This document shows, one piece after another, positions 1 through 8,947 of a DNA stretch of 42,154 bases. The translations under genes and the position numbers were made by a program. The notes under the pieces are model-generated. The model was given only the letters and a program-made list of their open reading frames with translations. It was not told the DNA's origin and ran no database searches. The stretch comes from a virus. Location: positions 42,940 through 85,093 of the IMG/VR virus record IMGVR_UViG_3300001460_000004; one strand, written 5' to 3'. The number at the start of each line of letters is the position of its first letter. The stretch's first letter is position 1.

Positions 1-1394
1 ACCCAGCTTTTATGAAAATCAGTAATGTGCCAAGCATTCATTATGCTAAGTGTGGGACTGACGTAAAAGTCTACATTTGGGCAAACTTTCATCATTAATT
101 CCCTGTTTCGTTCTACCACATCCCATTTAGTACCTTTACGTATGTACTCGGCTTGCGGGCCCATTCCGTCTAAACTTGCTCCTACTGCTACACTATCAAA
201 TTTTTTCCAGTAATCAAACACTTCTCGATCTTTTAGTTTAGTATGTGTAAAGTTTGTATTGTACACAAGACGCACGTCAAACTTTCCTCGCTTTTCAAGT
301 TCATCTAAAATATTATAATGTTCTTTCATCATCAGTGGCTCGCCACCTGCAAAGTAAATTTGTTCTACAAATTCTAAGTGTGGTTCTAATTGCTCCCACA
401 TATCCATTTCAGTACGACCAGCATAGTTAAGTACCTGATTTTGTTTTTTCCATTCAGGCCCGGCTAGTGCAGCTTGATCTTTATACCAACTACTACTAAA
501 AATATGCCCACAACTTCTACAACTCAAATTACACAAATTGCTAAATCGAATATCCCAATAGGTCATTTCAAATTTATCAGCTGACCCATCTGATTGAGTA
601 GCTAATGCACGTTCAATATGATGCCCGTGGTGTTTGTTTGCACTTTTTCTACCACTAAAAAATCCACTGTTTTCACTCTCATAGCAACGCACACATGCTT
701 TGCTTGGTTTTTCATTTAGCATGTTATTGCGTATTTCACGCATGCCAGGTCCATTCCAAATTTCTTCAAGTGTATTTTCTTTTGTGTTTCCTACATCACC
801 ATCATGTTCTGCCATACAACAAGGATATGCACCGCCAGTAGGCCATGCATGCAAATGTACCCAAGGATACATGCAAAACATTTTACTTTCGTCTAATAAA
901 AAGTTCTCACGATTGCTTAATTGTTTTAAATCTATTTTAAGAGGATTAGCACTTCCATATTCGTATATTTCTTTTTCACTAAGTGGATGTTTGTTTATTT
1001 TATGTTTTTTCCATCCTTCATCGATGCATGCTTTTACAGTAATTGGAACTTCGTCTGAACTCATAGCTTTCAGTAATTCAAACTCGTCTCCAATATGAGG
1101 ATTTGATGAAAGTAATATTACAAAAAAATTACTAATGTCTTGTTGATTTAATTCATTTTGTAAATTTCGTAATACTAAACCAACTTTACTGTTTGGTGTG
1201 TATAAATCTCCTGTACTATGTTTGACAATAATGCGATCTTTATTTTGATACTTGTCTTTTCGTATCGATGCAATAGTATTAGCTAGAGCTGTTTGTGAAC
1301 TTTCGTAATCTGTAAAGTCCCAAACATCTAAATCAATTCGTCCAACAATGTTGTAAACTTTTTCTAAGTCATTTAGTCTGTTTATTATTTTCAT
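1..1394 (-). CDS. Radical SAM protein with N-terminal twitch (half-SPASM) domain, 3' end off the window
   Basis: Partial: about 464 codons from an ATG at 1394, still open at base 1. Domains in order: about 170 residues of unrecognised N-terminal domain; a half-SPASM cluster beginning FCMYPWVHLH, with Gx4C then CC (PCC), a GN turn and CVRC; then the radical SAM core with CNLSCRSC (CxxxCxxC, binding the 4Fe-4S cluster that cleaves S-adenosylmethionine) and the GGEP motif (FAGGEPLMM). The order twitch-then-core matches what I recall as the phage and marine 'N_Twi' radical SAM family. The start overlaps the stop of the preceding gene as ATGA, so translation is coupled. The long N-terminal extension is absent from the other four radical SAM genes here. 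Substrate unknown. The family call is firm; the reaction is not inferred. Confidence 0.88.
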   Translation of the reverse strand, partial: MKIINRLNDLEKVYNIVGRIDLDVWDFTDYESSQTALANTIASIRKDKYQNKDRIIVKHSTGDLYTPNSKVGLVLRNLQNELNQQDISNFFVILLSSNPHIGDEFELLKAMSSDEVPITVKACIDEGWKKHKINKHPLSEKEIYEYGSANPLKIDLKQLSNRENFLLDESKMFCMYPWVHLHAWPTGGAYPCCMAEHDGDVGNTKENTLEEIWNGPGMREIRNNMLNEKPSKACVRCYESENSGFFSGRKSANKHHGHHIERALATQSDGSADKFEMTYWDIRFSNLCNLSCRSCGHIFSSSWYKDQAALAGPEWKKQNQVLNYAGRTEMDMWEQLEPHLEFVEQIYFAGGEPLMMKEHYNILDELEKRGKFDVRLVYNTNFTHTKLKDREVFDYWKKFDSVAVGASLDGMGPQAEYIRKGTKWDVVERNRELMMKVCPNVDFYVSPTLSIMNAWHITDFHKSW

Positions 1395-2728
1395 AGTGTA
1401 TTGTACCATTCGGATATTTCTGGGAATGTGTCCTGGAAATTCTTATCACGACGAACATCATATTGTGAAAAGAAATGTTTGAAGTCGTTGTGTAATTTGG
1501 GCATATCAAAACTATCACTATGTGGAGTTTTAACCACGTCCAAATAATCAATTAGTCTTTGTGTATGATTAATTTCATGTTCGTGTATAATATCATCGCG
1601 GTGTGAATACTTGTCTAACCAATTTTGCAATCTTTCTTTAAATCTTGTTCTCAAATAATTAGGCATTATCAAAGCACTTTGAAAACTAGGAAAACGTAAT
1701 ATATTAAGTGTGAAATTAACTCTTTCCTTTCCATATTGTTCTTTTAATGTTACCATCTCATCTAAGTATTCAGGTAAACTTTCTAAACACAATGCATTAA
1801 TTGTACACATACTGTGTACTGCGGTTAACTTACTGTTTAACAATACATGCATATTATCTATCCATTGTTGATAATCTAATCCATCACGTATGTATTCAGC
1901 TTGGGTACCAACAGCTTCACAACTGGTATAAATTTCTACACTAGGAAGATCCTCTGTAGCATCTAAAAACTCTTGAACTTTTTTAGTATCAAAGCCTAGA
2001 TTGCTATTAATTGCTAATTTTGTTTTTGACTTGCCTCTATTTTCTTTAAACCATTCTATTAACTTCCAAGTATGGCCACTCATCAATGGTTCTCCGCCTG
2101 TAATACGTAGTTCATCTAACGTGCGATGTAAGTCACTTTCCCACCATTTAAAAAATGCTTCAATATAAGGATTTGTTTCAGTATATTTATACAGCTGACT
2201 ACTGGCATGCTCATGAGTAAAATGGTTTCTACCATCACTAGCAAGTTCTGTATAAGCACCGTTTTTCTTAATGTCTTTGACCCATGTTGTGCTAAACGCT
2301 GGGTTACAGTAGCTACATGCAAACTGACATGTCCTATCAAATGCAATTTCTAATGTTTTTAAATTAACATCTTCTTCAACTGGGGTTTGATATGCTTGTA
2401 TTAATTCTTGCTCAGGATAAATTTTACTCTTATATACACGATCGCTTATGTTGTTGCGATCAATATCTTCAATTTTCCAACAATACTCACAACCTTTTGG
2501 ACGCTTACCGCATTTCATTAAACGCCTATCGTCTTTCTTTTCTGGTGTATTGTGCAACATTTTTGGATTTTCAATCACAGCATTTACATCAATTTTATGT
2601 GCAGGCGGATGATGGCAACTAGTTGTCATCCCACTTCCTAACCATATAGTAGCGTTATACCATTTTGCACCGCAAAATGAAGGACTTATTTTATCAAGTA
2701 CTTGCTGGCGAAATTCAAGATCATTCAT
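1391..2728 (-). CDS. Radical SAM protein, twitch type (445 aa)
   Basis: A complete 445-residue protein. Near the N-terminus it has a cysteine pattern SFCGAKW, then Gx4C (GMTTSC) followed by HHPPAHKI, and GCEYCW around residue 80. This is a variant of the half-SPASM cluster in which CC is replaced by CHHPP. The core has CQFACSYC (CxxxCxxC) near residue 135 and TGGEPLM near residue 210, which corresponds to the SAM-binding GGE motif. It closely resembles the product of 3848-5272 in layout (CxxPP.HKI, CxYCW.IED, a C-terminal FP-E--WY/W ending), so the two are probably paralogues. It starts at an ATG that shares one base with the TAA of the gene before it (TAATG) and ends in an ATGA overlap with the next. 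Substrate unknown. Confidence 0.88.
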   Translation of the reverse strand: MNDLEFRQQVLDKISPSFCGAKWYNATIWLGSGMTTSCHHPPAHKIDVNAVIENPKMLHNTPEKKDDRRLMKCGKRPKGCEYCWKIEDIDRNNISDRVYKSKIYPEQELIQAYQTPVEEDVNLKTLEIAFDRTCQFACSYCNPAFSTTWVKDIKKNGAYTELASDGRNHFTHEHASSQLYKYTETNPYIEAFFKWWESDLHRTLDELRITGGEPLMSGHTWKLIEWFKENRGKSKTKLAINSNLGFDTKKVQEFLDATEDLPSVEIYTSCEAVGTQAEYIRDGLDYQQWIDNMHVLLNSKLTAVHSMCTINALCLESLPEYLDEMVTLKEQYGKERVNFTLNILRFPSFQSALIMPNYLRTRFKERLQNWLDKYSHRDDIIHEHEINHTQRLIDYLDVVKTPHSDSFDMPKLHNDFKHFFSQYDVRRDKNFQDTFPEISEWYNTL

Positions 2729-3864
2729 TATAATGTTTCAATCCATTTCTTAAAATTATTTGGAAATTCATCTTTTAGCTGCTGGCTATATTCTAAAAAT
2801 CTTTGTTGATTATGCAGGCATATATTTTTTGCTTGTTGTTGAAAAGTATTTAAGTCGCTTTTACACATAGATAAAATAGTTTGTGCTATTCCTTCGGCTC
2901 TAGTCTCGCCATCTTCTATACTATCCCAACTTTCATCAATGAGACTGCTAAACGTTTGAAACCCTAAATTATGCAAATGTTTGTAGAAATACTGACTACC
3001 CATTGCAACAAACGGGTGCCCAATAATTATAGGTTTCCAAATTTTTTCAGTTCTAAACATTGGGGATTCTTGGAAAATAGTTTCACTTACTAAACTAAAA
3101 TATGTATCAATATAAGGTTCGGGTTTTATGTATGCCTCTCCCCATTCAGCATGTCCACCAACTTTAAACAAATGACTTTTTATATTACGATCAATTGAAG
3201 GTCTAGCTATACGCTGTGCATAACGGTCAACTTCATACTGTTTTGGTAATAACACAATTGGTTCTATTTCATCCATTAAGTTTGTATCAGCTTCGTATAC
3301 CTGCATGCCACCACGTGGTGCTGCACGTTCATGTAGGTTAGTGTACAAACTGTCTTGCAATAAATTAAGTTGCCGTAAACGTGCTAGCATCCATTTGCGA
3401 TGTGTTCGCATACGCCCGTTTAAAAATAAAAATGTATATGGTTTATCTTTTTTGTTATGTATTGCACTCACACTTGACATTGCTTGAATGTTTTCATCAA
3501 AGTTGCTTAACTTAACTGCAAAGTTATCGTGATTATAGTAATCAACATCTTCTGCTATTTCACCTCCACTAATAACTGACATTTTTCGATCTAACACTAA
3601 ATCTAAAATATTTAAATGCACAAATTGCCCTGACATTGTAGTGCTACCTTCTGCAGGATTACTAAACACAAACTTTACACCTTGATCAATAAAACTTCTT
3701 ATTTTTTCATTGTGTTCTGCAACAGTCGTCCTGCCAACAATGTAAGTTGCATTAACATCAAATTCCTCTTTGCCAAAATCAAAAAAGTCACTATGTGCTA
3801 ACGGAGCTAGTAATTCTGGCACTTCACAATTATAATCAATCAATAGTTTATGTGTTGTCAGCAT
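2728..3864 (-). CDS. Glycosyltransferase-like protein, GT10 (fucosyltransferase)-like C-terminal half (378 aa)
   Basis: The C-terminal half carries a run SLVSETIF, then FRTEKIWKPIIIGHPFV, then LHNLGFQTF. This resembles the donor-nucleotide-sugar region of GT10-like enzymes (an S/E-x-T-E-K-x-W-K-P element followed by a GhPF loop). The N-terminal half contains NGRMRTHRKWMLARLRQL, a basic stretch often seen in phage homologues. It has no signal peptide or membrane segment, so it is probably cytoplasmic. It sits between two radical SAM genes in one operon, overlapping the upstream gene by 17 bases and the downstream gene by one base (TAATG). The natural inference is transfer of a sugar in the same pathway. 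The fold assignment is moderate; donor and acceptor are unknown. Confidence 0.6.
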   Translation of the reverse strand: MLTTHKLLIDYNCEVPELLAPLAHSDFFDFGKEEFDVNATYIVGRTTVAEHNEKIRSFIDQGVKFVFSNPAEGSTTMSGQFVHLNILDLVLDRKMSVISGGEIAEDVDYYNHDNFAVKLSNFDENIQAMSSVSAIHNKKDKPYTFLFLNGRMRTHRKWMLARLRQLNLLQDSLYTNLHERAAPRGGMQVYEADTNLMDEIEPIVLLPKQYEVDRYAQRIARPSIDRNIKSHLFKVGGHAEWGEAYIKPEPYIDTYFSLVSETIFQESPMFRTEKIWKPIIIGHPFVAMGSQYFYKHLHNLGFQTFSSLIDESWDSIEDGETRAEGIAQTILSMCKSDLNTFQQQAKNICLHNQQRFLEYSQQLKDEFPNNFKKWIETL

Positions 3865-5272
3865 GGTACTTACATTCTTTCCACCAGTCTATCATTTCTG
3901 GAAATGTTGCTTTAAAATTTGTATTGCGTCTAGTATCGTGTTCTGTAAAAAACCTATAAAAGTCAGCACGATTTTGTTTTTGGTAATCTAAATCAAGCTC
4001 ACTCCCTTTGCTCATCCATGTAATATCACGTTGCATACGTTGTACTTCATAGTCTTTAAATCCATGAAATCTTGTTGCTTCTGTTTCCATATTAGATTTC
4101 ATAAATTCTAGTATGCTTTGCATATAACTAACGTAGCTTGCCGGCAATAGTTGCAGACTTTGCCATGTGGGTTGTCTTAACAACGGAGTATCAAACCATA
4201 TACGTTGATATGTCTTACTGTGTGTTTGCCGTAATTTTAATATGTTTTCAAGTAAAGTTTTTAAACTTGTGACGCTTAAATTATTCATTGTAATAATAAA
4301 TGTTAAACTATTTCTCTCAGGAACATCTACTAGGTATTCGGTAACTCTATCCCACATTAAATCAAAATTAAGACCATTACGCATGTATTCAGCTGGTTTA
4401 CCCCACCCGTCAACGCTTACATATTGCATAAAGTGTTCTAATGTATCCGGTGTATTGCAAAGTTTTTGCAAGTATACTTTATATTTTTCCCATAACTTTT
4501 GTTCAACACTAAAATTACTAGTAGTAGATAAGTGCAAATTAGGTTTTGGATTATCTAATACATAATCAAAAACTCGATATGTATTTTTATCCATTATGGG
4601 TTCTCCGCCTGTCATTCTAAAATGTTCTAACTCTGGGTATAACTCAGGCCACCATTCCCAAAACGATTCCACATATGGATTGTGTTCTCTATTTGGGATT
4701 GGGCGTCTTTCTCCAGTAAAATATTCTGGTGCATTGTGCGGTTTTTTTGTAGGATATGCACCACTGGCTTTACTTTCTTGCATCCAACTACTACTAAACT
4801 GTGGTGAACAATAACTGCATTTTAAATTACATACATTGTTAAAGTTAACTTCAACATAACTGGGATTTATATCTTTGAGACTATCACTTGTAATAATTGT
4901 ATCAAAGTCTTTAGCTGCCCAAGGCTCTCCACTGCGATAACTTCTATCACTTAGTTGCCCGCTATCTTCAATTGCCCAACAATAACTACATTCTTTAGGA
5001 CGAACACCCTCAAGCATTAACTTACGTTGCGACTTTTTATATGCGGTGTTGTGTAATCCACTTCGACTGTTTTGTAAATCGCTTTGTTGTATTTTATGCA
5101 ATGGTGGATGATAACAACTGTTGGTGTGCCCAGTTGGCAAATGCAAGCTCACTTGTTTCCATTTGGCAAGACACATACTTGGACTGACTTTATTCAGCCT
5201 TTGTTGCATTAACTCTGCATCGCTTAAGAACTTGCTTTTGAAGTTAACGTCTGATTCGTCACCTTTATTCAT
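3848..5272 (-). CDS. Radical SAM protein, twitch type (474 aa)
   Basis: The start is placed at the ATG at 5272, which forms an ATGA overlap with the upstream stop; a longer reading would need a TTG at 5281. It has an N-terminal half-SPASM-like pattern: SMCLAKW, Gx4C (GHTNSC) followed by YHPPLHKI, then CSYCWAIED. The core has CNLKCSYC (CxxxCxxC) around residue 145 and MTGGEPIMD around residue 220. It is a probable paralogue of the product of 1391-2728, being alike in spacing and in the C-terminal HDTRRNTNFKATFPE element (compare YDVRRDKNFQDTFPE). Two paralogues with a glycosyltransferase-like gene between them suggest duplicated chemistry within one pathway. Substrate unknown. Confidence 0.87.
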   Translation of the reverse strand: MNKGDESDVNFKSKFLSDAELMQQRLNKVSPSMCLAKWKQVSLHLPTGHTNSCYHPPLHKIQQSDLQNSRSGLHNTAYKKSQRKLMLEGVRPKECSYCWAIEDSGQLSDRSYRSGEPWAAKDFDTIITSDSLKDINPSYVEVNFNNVCNLKCSYCSPQFSSSWMQESKASGAYPTKKPHNAPEYFTGERRPIPNREHNPYVESFWEWWPELYPELEHFRMTGGEPIMDKNTYRVFDYVLDNPKPNLHLSTTSNFSVEQKLWEKYKVYLQKLCNTPDTLEHFMQYVSVDGWGKPAEYMRNGLNFDLMWDRVTEYLVDVPERNSLTFIITMNNLSVTSLKTLLENILKLRQTHSKTYQRIWFDTPLLRQPTWQSLQLLPASYVSYMQSILEFMKSNMETEATRFHGFKDYEVQRMQRDITWMSKGSELDLDYQKQNRADFYRFFTEHDTRRNTNFKATFPEMIDWWKECKYHADNT

Positions 5273-6288
5273 TTTAGCCAATCTAAGTAGTTGTGGTTAG
5301 CACGTTGAGGAAAATAATTACTTTTTCCACCGTCTCTTTCAATATCTAATGTTAAACAATGCATACCTCCATCCCAAAAACCTTTGTGTGTAAAGTTACA
5401 TTGTAGCACATTTATACCCAACTTGTCAAGGAATTCTAACAGCCTCGGGTTAGTGCTTATGCTCAATACTGTGTTGTTGTTAAGTACTAACATGTTAACA
5501 CTAAACTGGGTTTCTTTATAATTGCCTACCCAATTCTGTGCATGTTTTTGTATGTGTTCTGCAAATTTGCCATTACCATTTACATTAGAATTTACCCACC
5601 ATTCCCCAAAATGATCGTTACGGGCAGGCATCTCTTCTGGCATATGAAACACTTGCCAATTTGGAAAACTTTCTTTGTAATCTTGTTTCCAATGTGTTGT
5701 AACTATTACTCCTGGGGCAACTGGACAAAAAACACCATCGCTGTGTCCGCCAGTGCGTATCATGTGTACTCGGTAATCCTGTGCCCACTTCAAAAACTCT
5801 ATACTTACTTGCGGCATAACATGTTCATGACTTTCAGCATCAACAAAAATATCCTTGCCAACACGTACAACACTAGGACCGCACAAACAGTTGTTATCTT
5901 CACCTGGCCTAGTTACAATTATTTCTCCTTCTAATTCTCTTAATGCATATTCCCAAGGATCTTTGTAACTTTCATCTAATTGATGATACAATGTATTTCC
6001 TAACACAAGTCCTCTATCACGTGGCATAATAGGTGGCTTAACAAGATATCCACTTGTATCACAGTGCTGCCCTCTATTAACGCTATTAAAACTTGGACGA
6101 GTAACTTTTACCCCGTGTTCAACGAGTATTTTTTCAATGTTTTTTAAATCATTTTTTGTAGTTTCGGTTATTTCAATAAATGCTTCTGCTACATCTGGAT
6201 TGTACTCACTGTAAAACTCTATAGGATATACATCTCCTAACCATACATGTTTTAATTGGTCCCATCCAGTGTGACTATTGATTTGCAT
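5269..6288 (-). CDS. Amidinotransferase-superfamily protein (glycine amidinotransferase-like, 339 aa)
   Basis: Amidinotransferases move an amidino group from arginine to an amine acceptor through a cysteine intermediate. Features visible here: RVGKDIF followed by DYRVHMIRTGGHSDGVF, where H182 and D184 line up with the HxD of the family, and a C-terminal GGMHCLTLDIERDGG, where C311 matches the nucleophile. The length is close to that of the soluble family domain. From memory of the human enzyme, the segment just before RVGKDIF should hold the catalytic Asp, but here it reads CGPSV, so activity or mechanism may differ. The ATG at 6288 is chosen over a TTG at 6312; it has GGAAAG upstream and overlaps the preceding gene by 14 bases. 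In context it could guanidinylate an amino-sugar or an amine product of the operon. Confidence 0.8.
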   Translation of the reverse strand: MQINSHTGWDQLKHVWLGDVYPIEFYSEYNPDVAEAFIEITETTKNDLKNIEKILVEHGVKVTRPSFNSVNRGQHCDTSGYLVKPPIMPRDRGLVLGNTLYHQLDESYKDPWEYALRELEGEIIVTRPGEDNNCLCGPSVVRVGKDIFVDAESHEHVMPQVSIEFLKWAQDYRVHMIRTGGHSDGVFCPVAPGVIVTTHWKQDYKESFPNWQVFHMPEEMPARNDHFGEWWVNSNVNGNGKFAEHIQKHAQNWVGNYKETQFSVNMLVLNNNTVLSISTNPRLLEFLDKLGINVLQCNFTHKGFWDGGMHCLTLDIERDGGKSNYFPQRANHNYLDWLK

Positions 6289-6964
6289 AATAAACTTTCC
6301 ATACCTCGTCAAATAATTCGTTACTCTGGGCCTCTAGTTCACGTTGCATATTAACACAAAATAAATTATAGTCATCATTAATATCTATAATTTGATCAGC
6401 ATAGTCATCATTAACTTTTACATCTTGATAGTAACTCCAATGAAAATCAATAGTGTTCCATGCACTTTCAACTGTTTGAATAAGTCCACTAAGTGGTGTA
6501 TTGTTAGCAACTTCGTTCTGTCTTTTAACGTCTCTAAAATCTTTTTGAACCTCTTGATATATATCAAATGCTAACTCATTTAATTGTTCTGCATTATTGC
6601 ACTCAGGCCAACTTTCATCACGTATACTGTTGTAATGCTCAACAGGATCAATATCAGGTGCAGGTGCTTCTCGATATCTACCGTTAATATTCCATTCTCT
6701 ACATAATGCGTCTTTAAGTTTTGTTTTTATTACTGTAATACGTGCTTTTGGATATGTTCTTCGTAAGAGTGCAGTATCTCTACAATGCGTTAACAAAAAC
6801 GGTCTATCCCAAGACTTGTCTAGATAATACTTGTCGTTGCTGGTATATTCCTTTGCTTCGGAATGAAAATCAAAACTAGTATTGGGTGTTTTCCATTCTT
6901 TGTCAACTAAACAACGATAATAACGGTTTCCTCCTCCGCCAGGATAATAACTAATAATTTGCAT
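6275..6964 (-). CDS. Sulfotransferase-like P-loop protein, tentative (229 aa)
   Basis: The N-terminus reads MQIISYYPGGGGNRYYRCL: a beta-strand followed by a glycine-rich loop at about residues 9-14, in the position where sulfotransferases bind the PAPS phosphosulfate. Further on, THCRDTALLRRTYP followed by ITVIKTKLKDALCREW resembles the second PAPS-contact strand-helix of that fold (usually IxxxRxxxDxxxS). No classical GKS or GKT Walker A is present. The ATG at 6964 shares a base with the upstream TGA (TGATG); a GTG at 6967 would give a GTGA overlap and one more residue. It lies between a glycosyltransferase-like gene and the amidinotransferase. The fold is suggested rather than shown; an unrelated phage family is possible. 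Confidence 0.45.
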   Translation of the reverse strand: MQIISYYPGGGGNRYYRCLVDKEWKTPNTSFDFHSEAKEYTSNDKYYLDKSWDRPFLLTHCRDTALLRRTYPKARITVIKTKLKDALCREWNINGRYREAPAPDIDPVEHYNSIRDESWPECNNAEQLNELAFDIYQEVQKDFRDVKRQNEVANNTPLSGLIQTVESAWNTIDFHWSYYQDVKVNDDYADQIIDINDDYNLFCVNMQRELEAQSNELFDEVWKVYYANQ

Positions 6965-7887
6965 CACCAGCCCTCTGCTTTCCTTATTACATCAATTTCT
7001 TTTTTCATTATATCTAAATTAGTCCAATTTGATTGATAGTGGTGTTTAAAAAATTTACTAACAGTTGAGTCAGCTATGTCAATGACAGGCAAATCTAATT
7101 GTACACTTAAAGCATTACTCACCTGTTGCATATCAACAGATTGATACTCACTGTAAATAGTTTCAAGGCTGTCAAATGATTGTACTTGAGTATAATCCCA
7201 GTCATTAAGCATTGTTAGCCAAGTGCCGTAGCGTGATCCAAGAATGGCTTGCTCACCGTATTCAACGTCACGGCCTACATTGTGCCATATACTGAGATTG
7301 TCCATATTACGCTTATGTACTGCATCCTTAAATTCAACAACATTGGGTTTGCGTCCTCGGTTTAAGCACATTTTAACACCTTCTCTAAACCCTGCTCTCC
7401 AGGCGTGGAATGCACTTCCATTAGGGTAAGTTGTGCTATAACAATCATGCATTGCCCAATACAGTGGATCAAAACAAAATTCTACATCTGTTTCATCATT
7501 GCCTAAACTATTTTCATGTGTACGCATGTTGTACACAAATTCTTTTGTCCAGCTGCTTAATCCACCATTACCATATGTTAGTCCATTTATATGATTTTTT
7601 GCTCTCCATCTGAACACAGCACGTTCGCTTTCTAGGGAATCAAATCGTAAAGTTTGATTGAAAAAGTCCCAGTCTGGTAAATTGTCTCCATCAATTAATA
7701 TAAACCGATCTGTGTTACTAGCATCAGCGGCAGCCTTGTGTGCAGCATCGCTTCCTTTAACACCATCTACACGTTCAGCCCACGGAATATGATTTCGTAT
7801 GCTTATCCAAAATTCTTCTTTCTGAGGTTCATCATAGCTGAGATATATGCAGTCTAAATCTGCTACATCAACTGTTTTAATGTCCAT
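6964..7887 (-). CDS. Glycosyltransferase-like protein with DGD motif (307 aa)
   Basis: The N-terminal strand VDVADLDCIYLSYDEP leads into a segment ending RVDGVKGSDAAHKAA, then a hydrophobic strand FILIDGDNLPDWDFF at about residues 61-75. The DGD is a DxD-type motif, which in GT-A glycosyltransferases coordinates the metal and nucleotide-sugar. The order 'SYDEP, VKG-AHK, hDGDn' recurs in T4-like marine phages as I remember them. The C-terminal region is rich in aromatic residues and has no membrane segment. The start overlaps the upstream gene by 25 bases, which indicates translational coupling. Donor and acceptor are unknown. Confidence 0.6.
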   Translation of the reverse strand: MDIKTVDVADLDCIYLSYDEPQKEEFWISIRNHIPWAERVDGVKGSDAAHKAAADASNTDRFILIDGDNLPDWDFFNQTLRFDSLESERAVFRWRAKNHINGLTYGNGGLSSWTKEFVYNMRTHENSLGNDETDVEFCFDPLYWAMHDCYSTTYPNGSAFHAWRAGFREGVKMCLNRGRKPNVVEFKDAVHKRNMDNLSIWHNVGRDVEYGEQAILGSRYGTWLTMLNDWDYTQVQSFDSLETIYSEYQSVDMQQVSNALSVQLDLPVIDIADSTVSKFFKHHYQSNWTNLDIMKKEIDVIRKAEGW

Positions 7888-8207
7888 TGTTTTGCCTGTT
7901 CTGTGCTGCTTAAAAGTTCAACATGATGTTGATGTGTTGAGTACTCACCAGCATTGCTGGGTATAAGTTTATTTACGTGTACATCTAGGTTGATGTAATA
8001 AATTTTACTATCTTTAACAAATACATTTGAAGAATTTAAATTATACTGGTCTTGTGTAATTTCAATATAGTCTCCTGGTATGTCTTCCATAGTGTATACA
8101 ATTGGTTCACCTGTTTGTTTGTTGTAATACAATCTCCAAAAAGGAACTATCTCTTCAGGCCAAACATAATTTTTCCAAAACTCTTCAAAGATCTCATTGT
8201 TGTTCAT
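7863..8207 (-). CDS. Small conserved-type phage protein, function unknown (114 aa)
   Basis: Not recognised as a characterised family. It is acidic and aromatic-rich at the N-terminus (EEFWKNYVWPEEIVPFWRLY) and appears soluble. The middle alternates hydrophobic and charged residues (YIEITQDQY, SKIYYINLDVHV), consistent with a small beta-rich domain, and it ends in a short helix (TEQAKQWTLKQLM). It overlaps the upstream glycosyltransferase gene by 14 bases and the downstream one by 25, so it is expressed with them and may be an accessory to a transferase. The in-frame ATG at 8207 is the only sensible start. Confidence 0.7.
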   Translation of the reverse strand: MNNNEIFEEFWKNYVWPEEIVPFWRLYYNKQTGEPIVYTMEDIPGDYIEITQDQYNLNSSNVFVKDSKIYYINLDVHVNKLIPSNAGEYSTHQHHVELLSSTEQAKQWTLKQLM

Positions 8208-8937
8208 ATTCTTTTATCCAATCTTTTATATAGTAATGAAATACTCCTTGCTGATGCACTGTATTAATTTTTAAACCAGTTGGTACTCTTTCCCAAACTA
8301 ATTCACGTGTCCAATCGTTTGTTTGTGATTTAATAATGTGTTTTTTCATATGCACAATTGATGGAGAATTTGTTAACGTAACTTTTTCTTTTCCAATTAC
8401 AGTAGCAGCCATTGCATATACTACATCAGTTGTTGGTATAGTTTCGGGAAATTTTATTAATGTTTTAAATTGCTCCCAGTTTTGAAATATATTTCTAACC
8501 AACTCAAAAAACTCTTTTGCAGTATTACTTAGCCTCCAATACACCATTGCATTATATGTATCAGGTAAACAATTTTGATCAAATATACTTCGATAATGTC
8601 TGCTGTTGCTTGTGTTGTTATAATAATCTCGACAACCTGTACTAATTACAAGATCTCTTTTTCTAAATATATCCCAGTAATAATCAATATTACTAGTAAC
8701 CAGGCAATCGGCTTCAAGTTTAATTGTTTCTCTAAACGGGCTAGTGTTAAACACTTGCCAATCATTTGCAAATGCATTAGCATTTGGGTTTTGCATAATG
8801 CGTACATAATCAAACAATGGATCTTCAATTAATACATCAGTTAACAAGCAAACTTGATTGTATGTGTTGTGTTGTTTAATACTGCCAGCCAGGCACTTTG
8901 CACACTCTATGTACTCGTTGCCTGTTGCTACAATCAT
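8194..8937 (-). CDS. Glycosyltransferase, GT8/GT-A-like (247 aa)
   Basis: The N-terminus, MIVATGNEYIECAKCLAGSI followed by KQHN, is the typical first strand and helix of a GT8-like transferase. A hydrophobic strand then meets EAD (IKLEADCLV), the usual position of the metal-binding DxD, here with Glu first. The start is placed at 8937: the open frame extends to a TTG at 9018, but 8937 has AAGG just upstream, lies 10 bases after the previous stop, and begins exactly where the paralogue's fold begins. An ATG at 8997 is a second option and would overlap the preceding gene by 50 bases. It is a paralogue of the product of 8948-9748. Probably cytoplasmic. Confidence 0.68.
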   Translation of the reverse strand: MIVATGNEYIECAKCLAGSIKQHNTYNQVCLLTDVLIEDPLFDYVRIMQNPNANAFANDWQVFNTSPFRETIKLEADCLVTSNIDYYWDIFRKRDLVISTGCRDYYNNTSNSRHYRSIFDQNCLPDTYNAMVYWRLSNTAKEFFELVRNIFQNWEQFKTLIKFPETIPTTDVVYAMAATVIGKEKVTLTNSPSIVHMKKHIIKSQTNDWTRELVWERVPTGLKINTVHQQGVFHYYIKDWIKEYEQQ

Positions 8938-8947
8938 ATACCCTTGT

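Noticed and set aside
700-1098. Open frame of 132 codons on the plus strand
   Set aside because: It lies fully antisense to a radical SAM gene with clear motifs, and has no promoter or Shine-Dalgarno.
5542-5934. Open frame of 130 codons on the plus strand
   Set aside because: It is antisense to the amidinotransferase-like gene, whose motifs are convincing, so this is a shadow frame.
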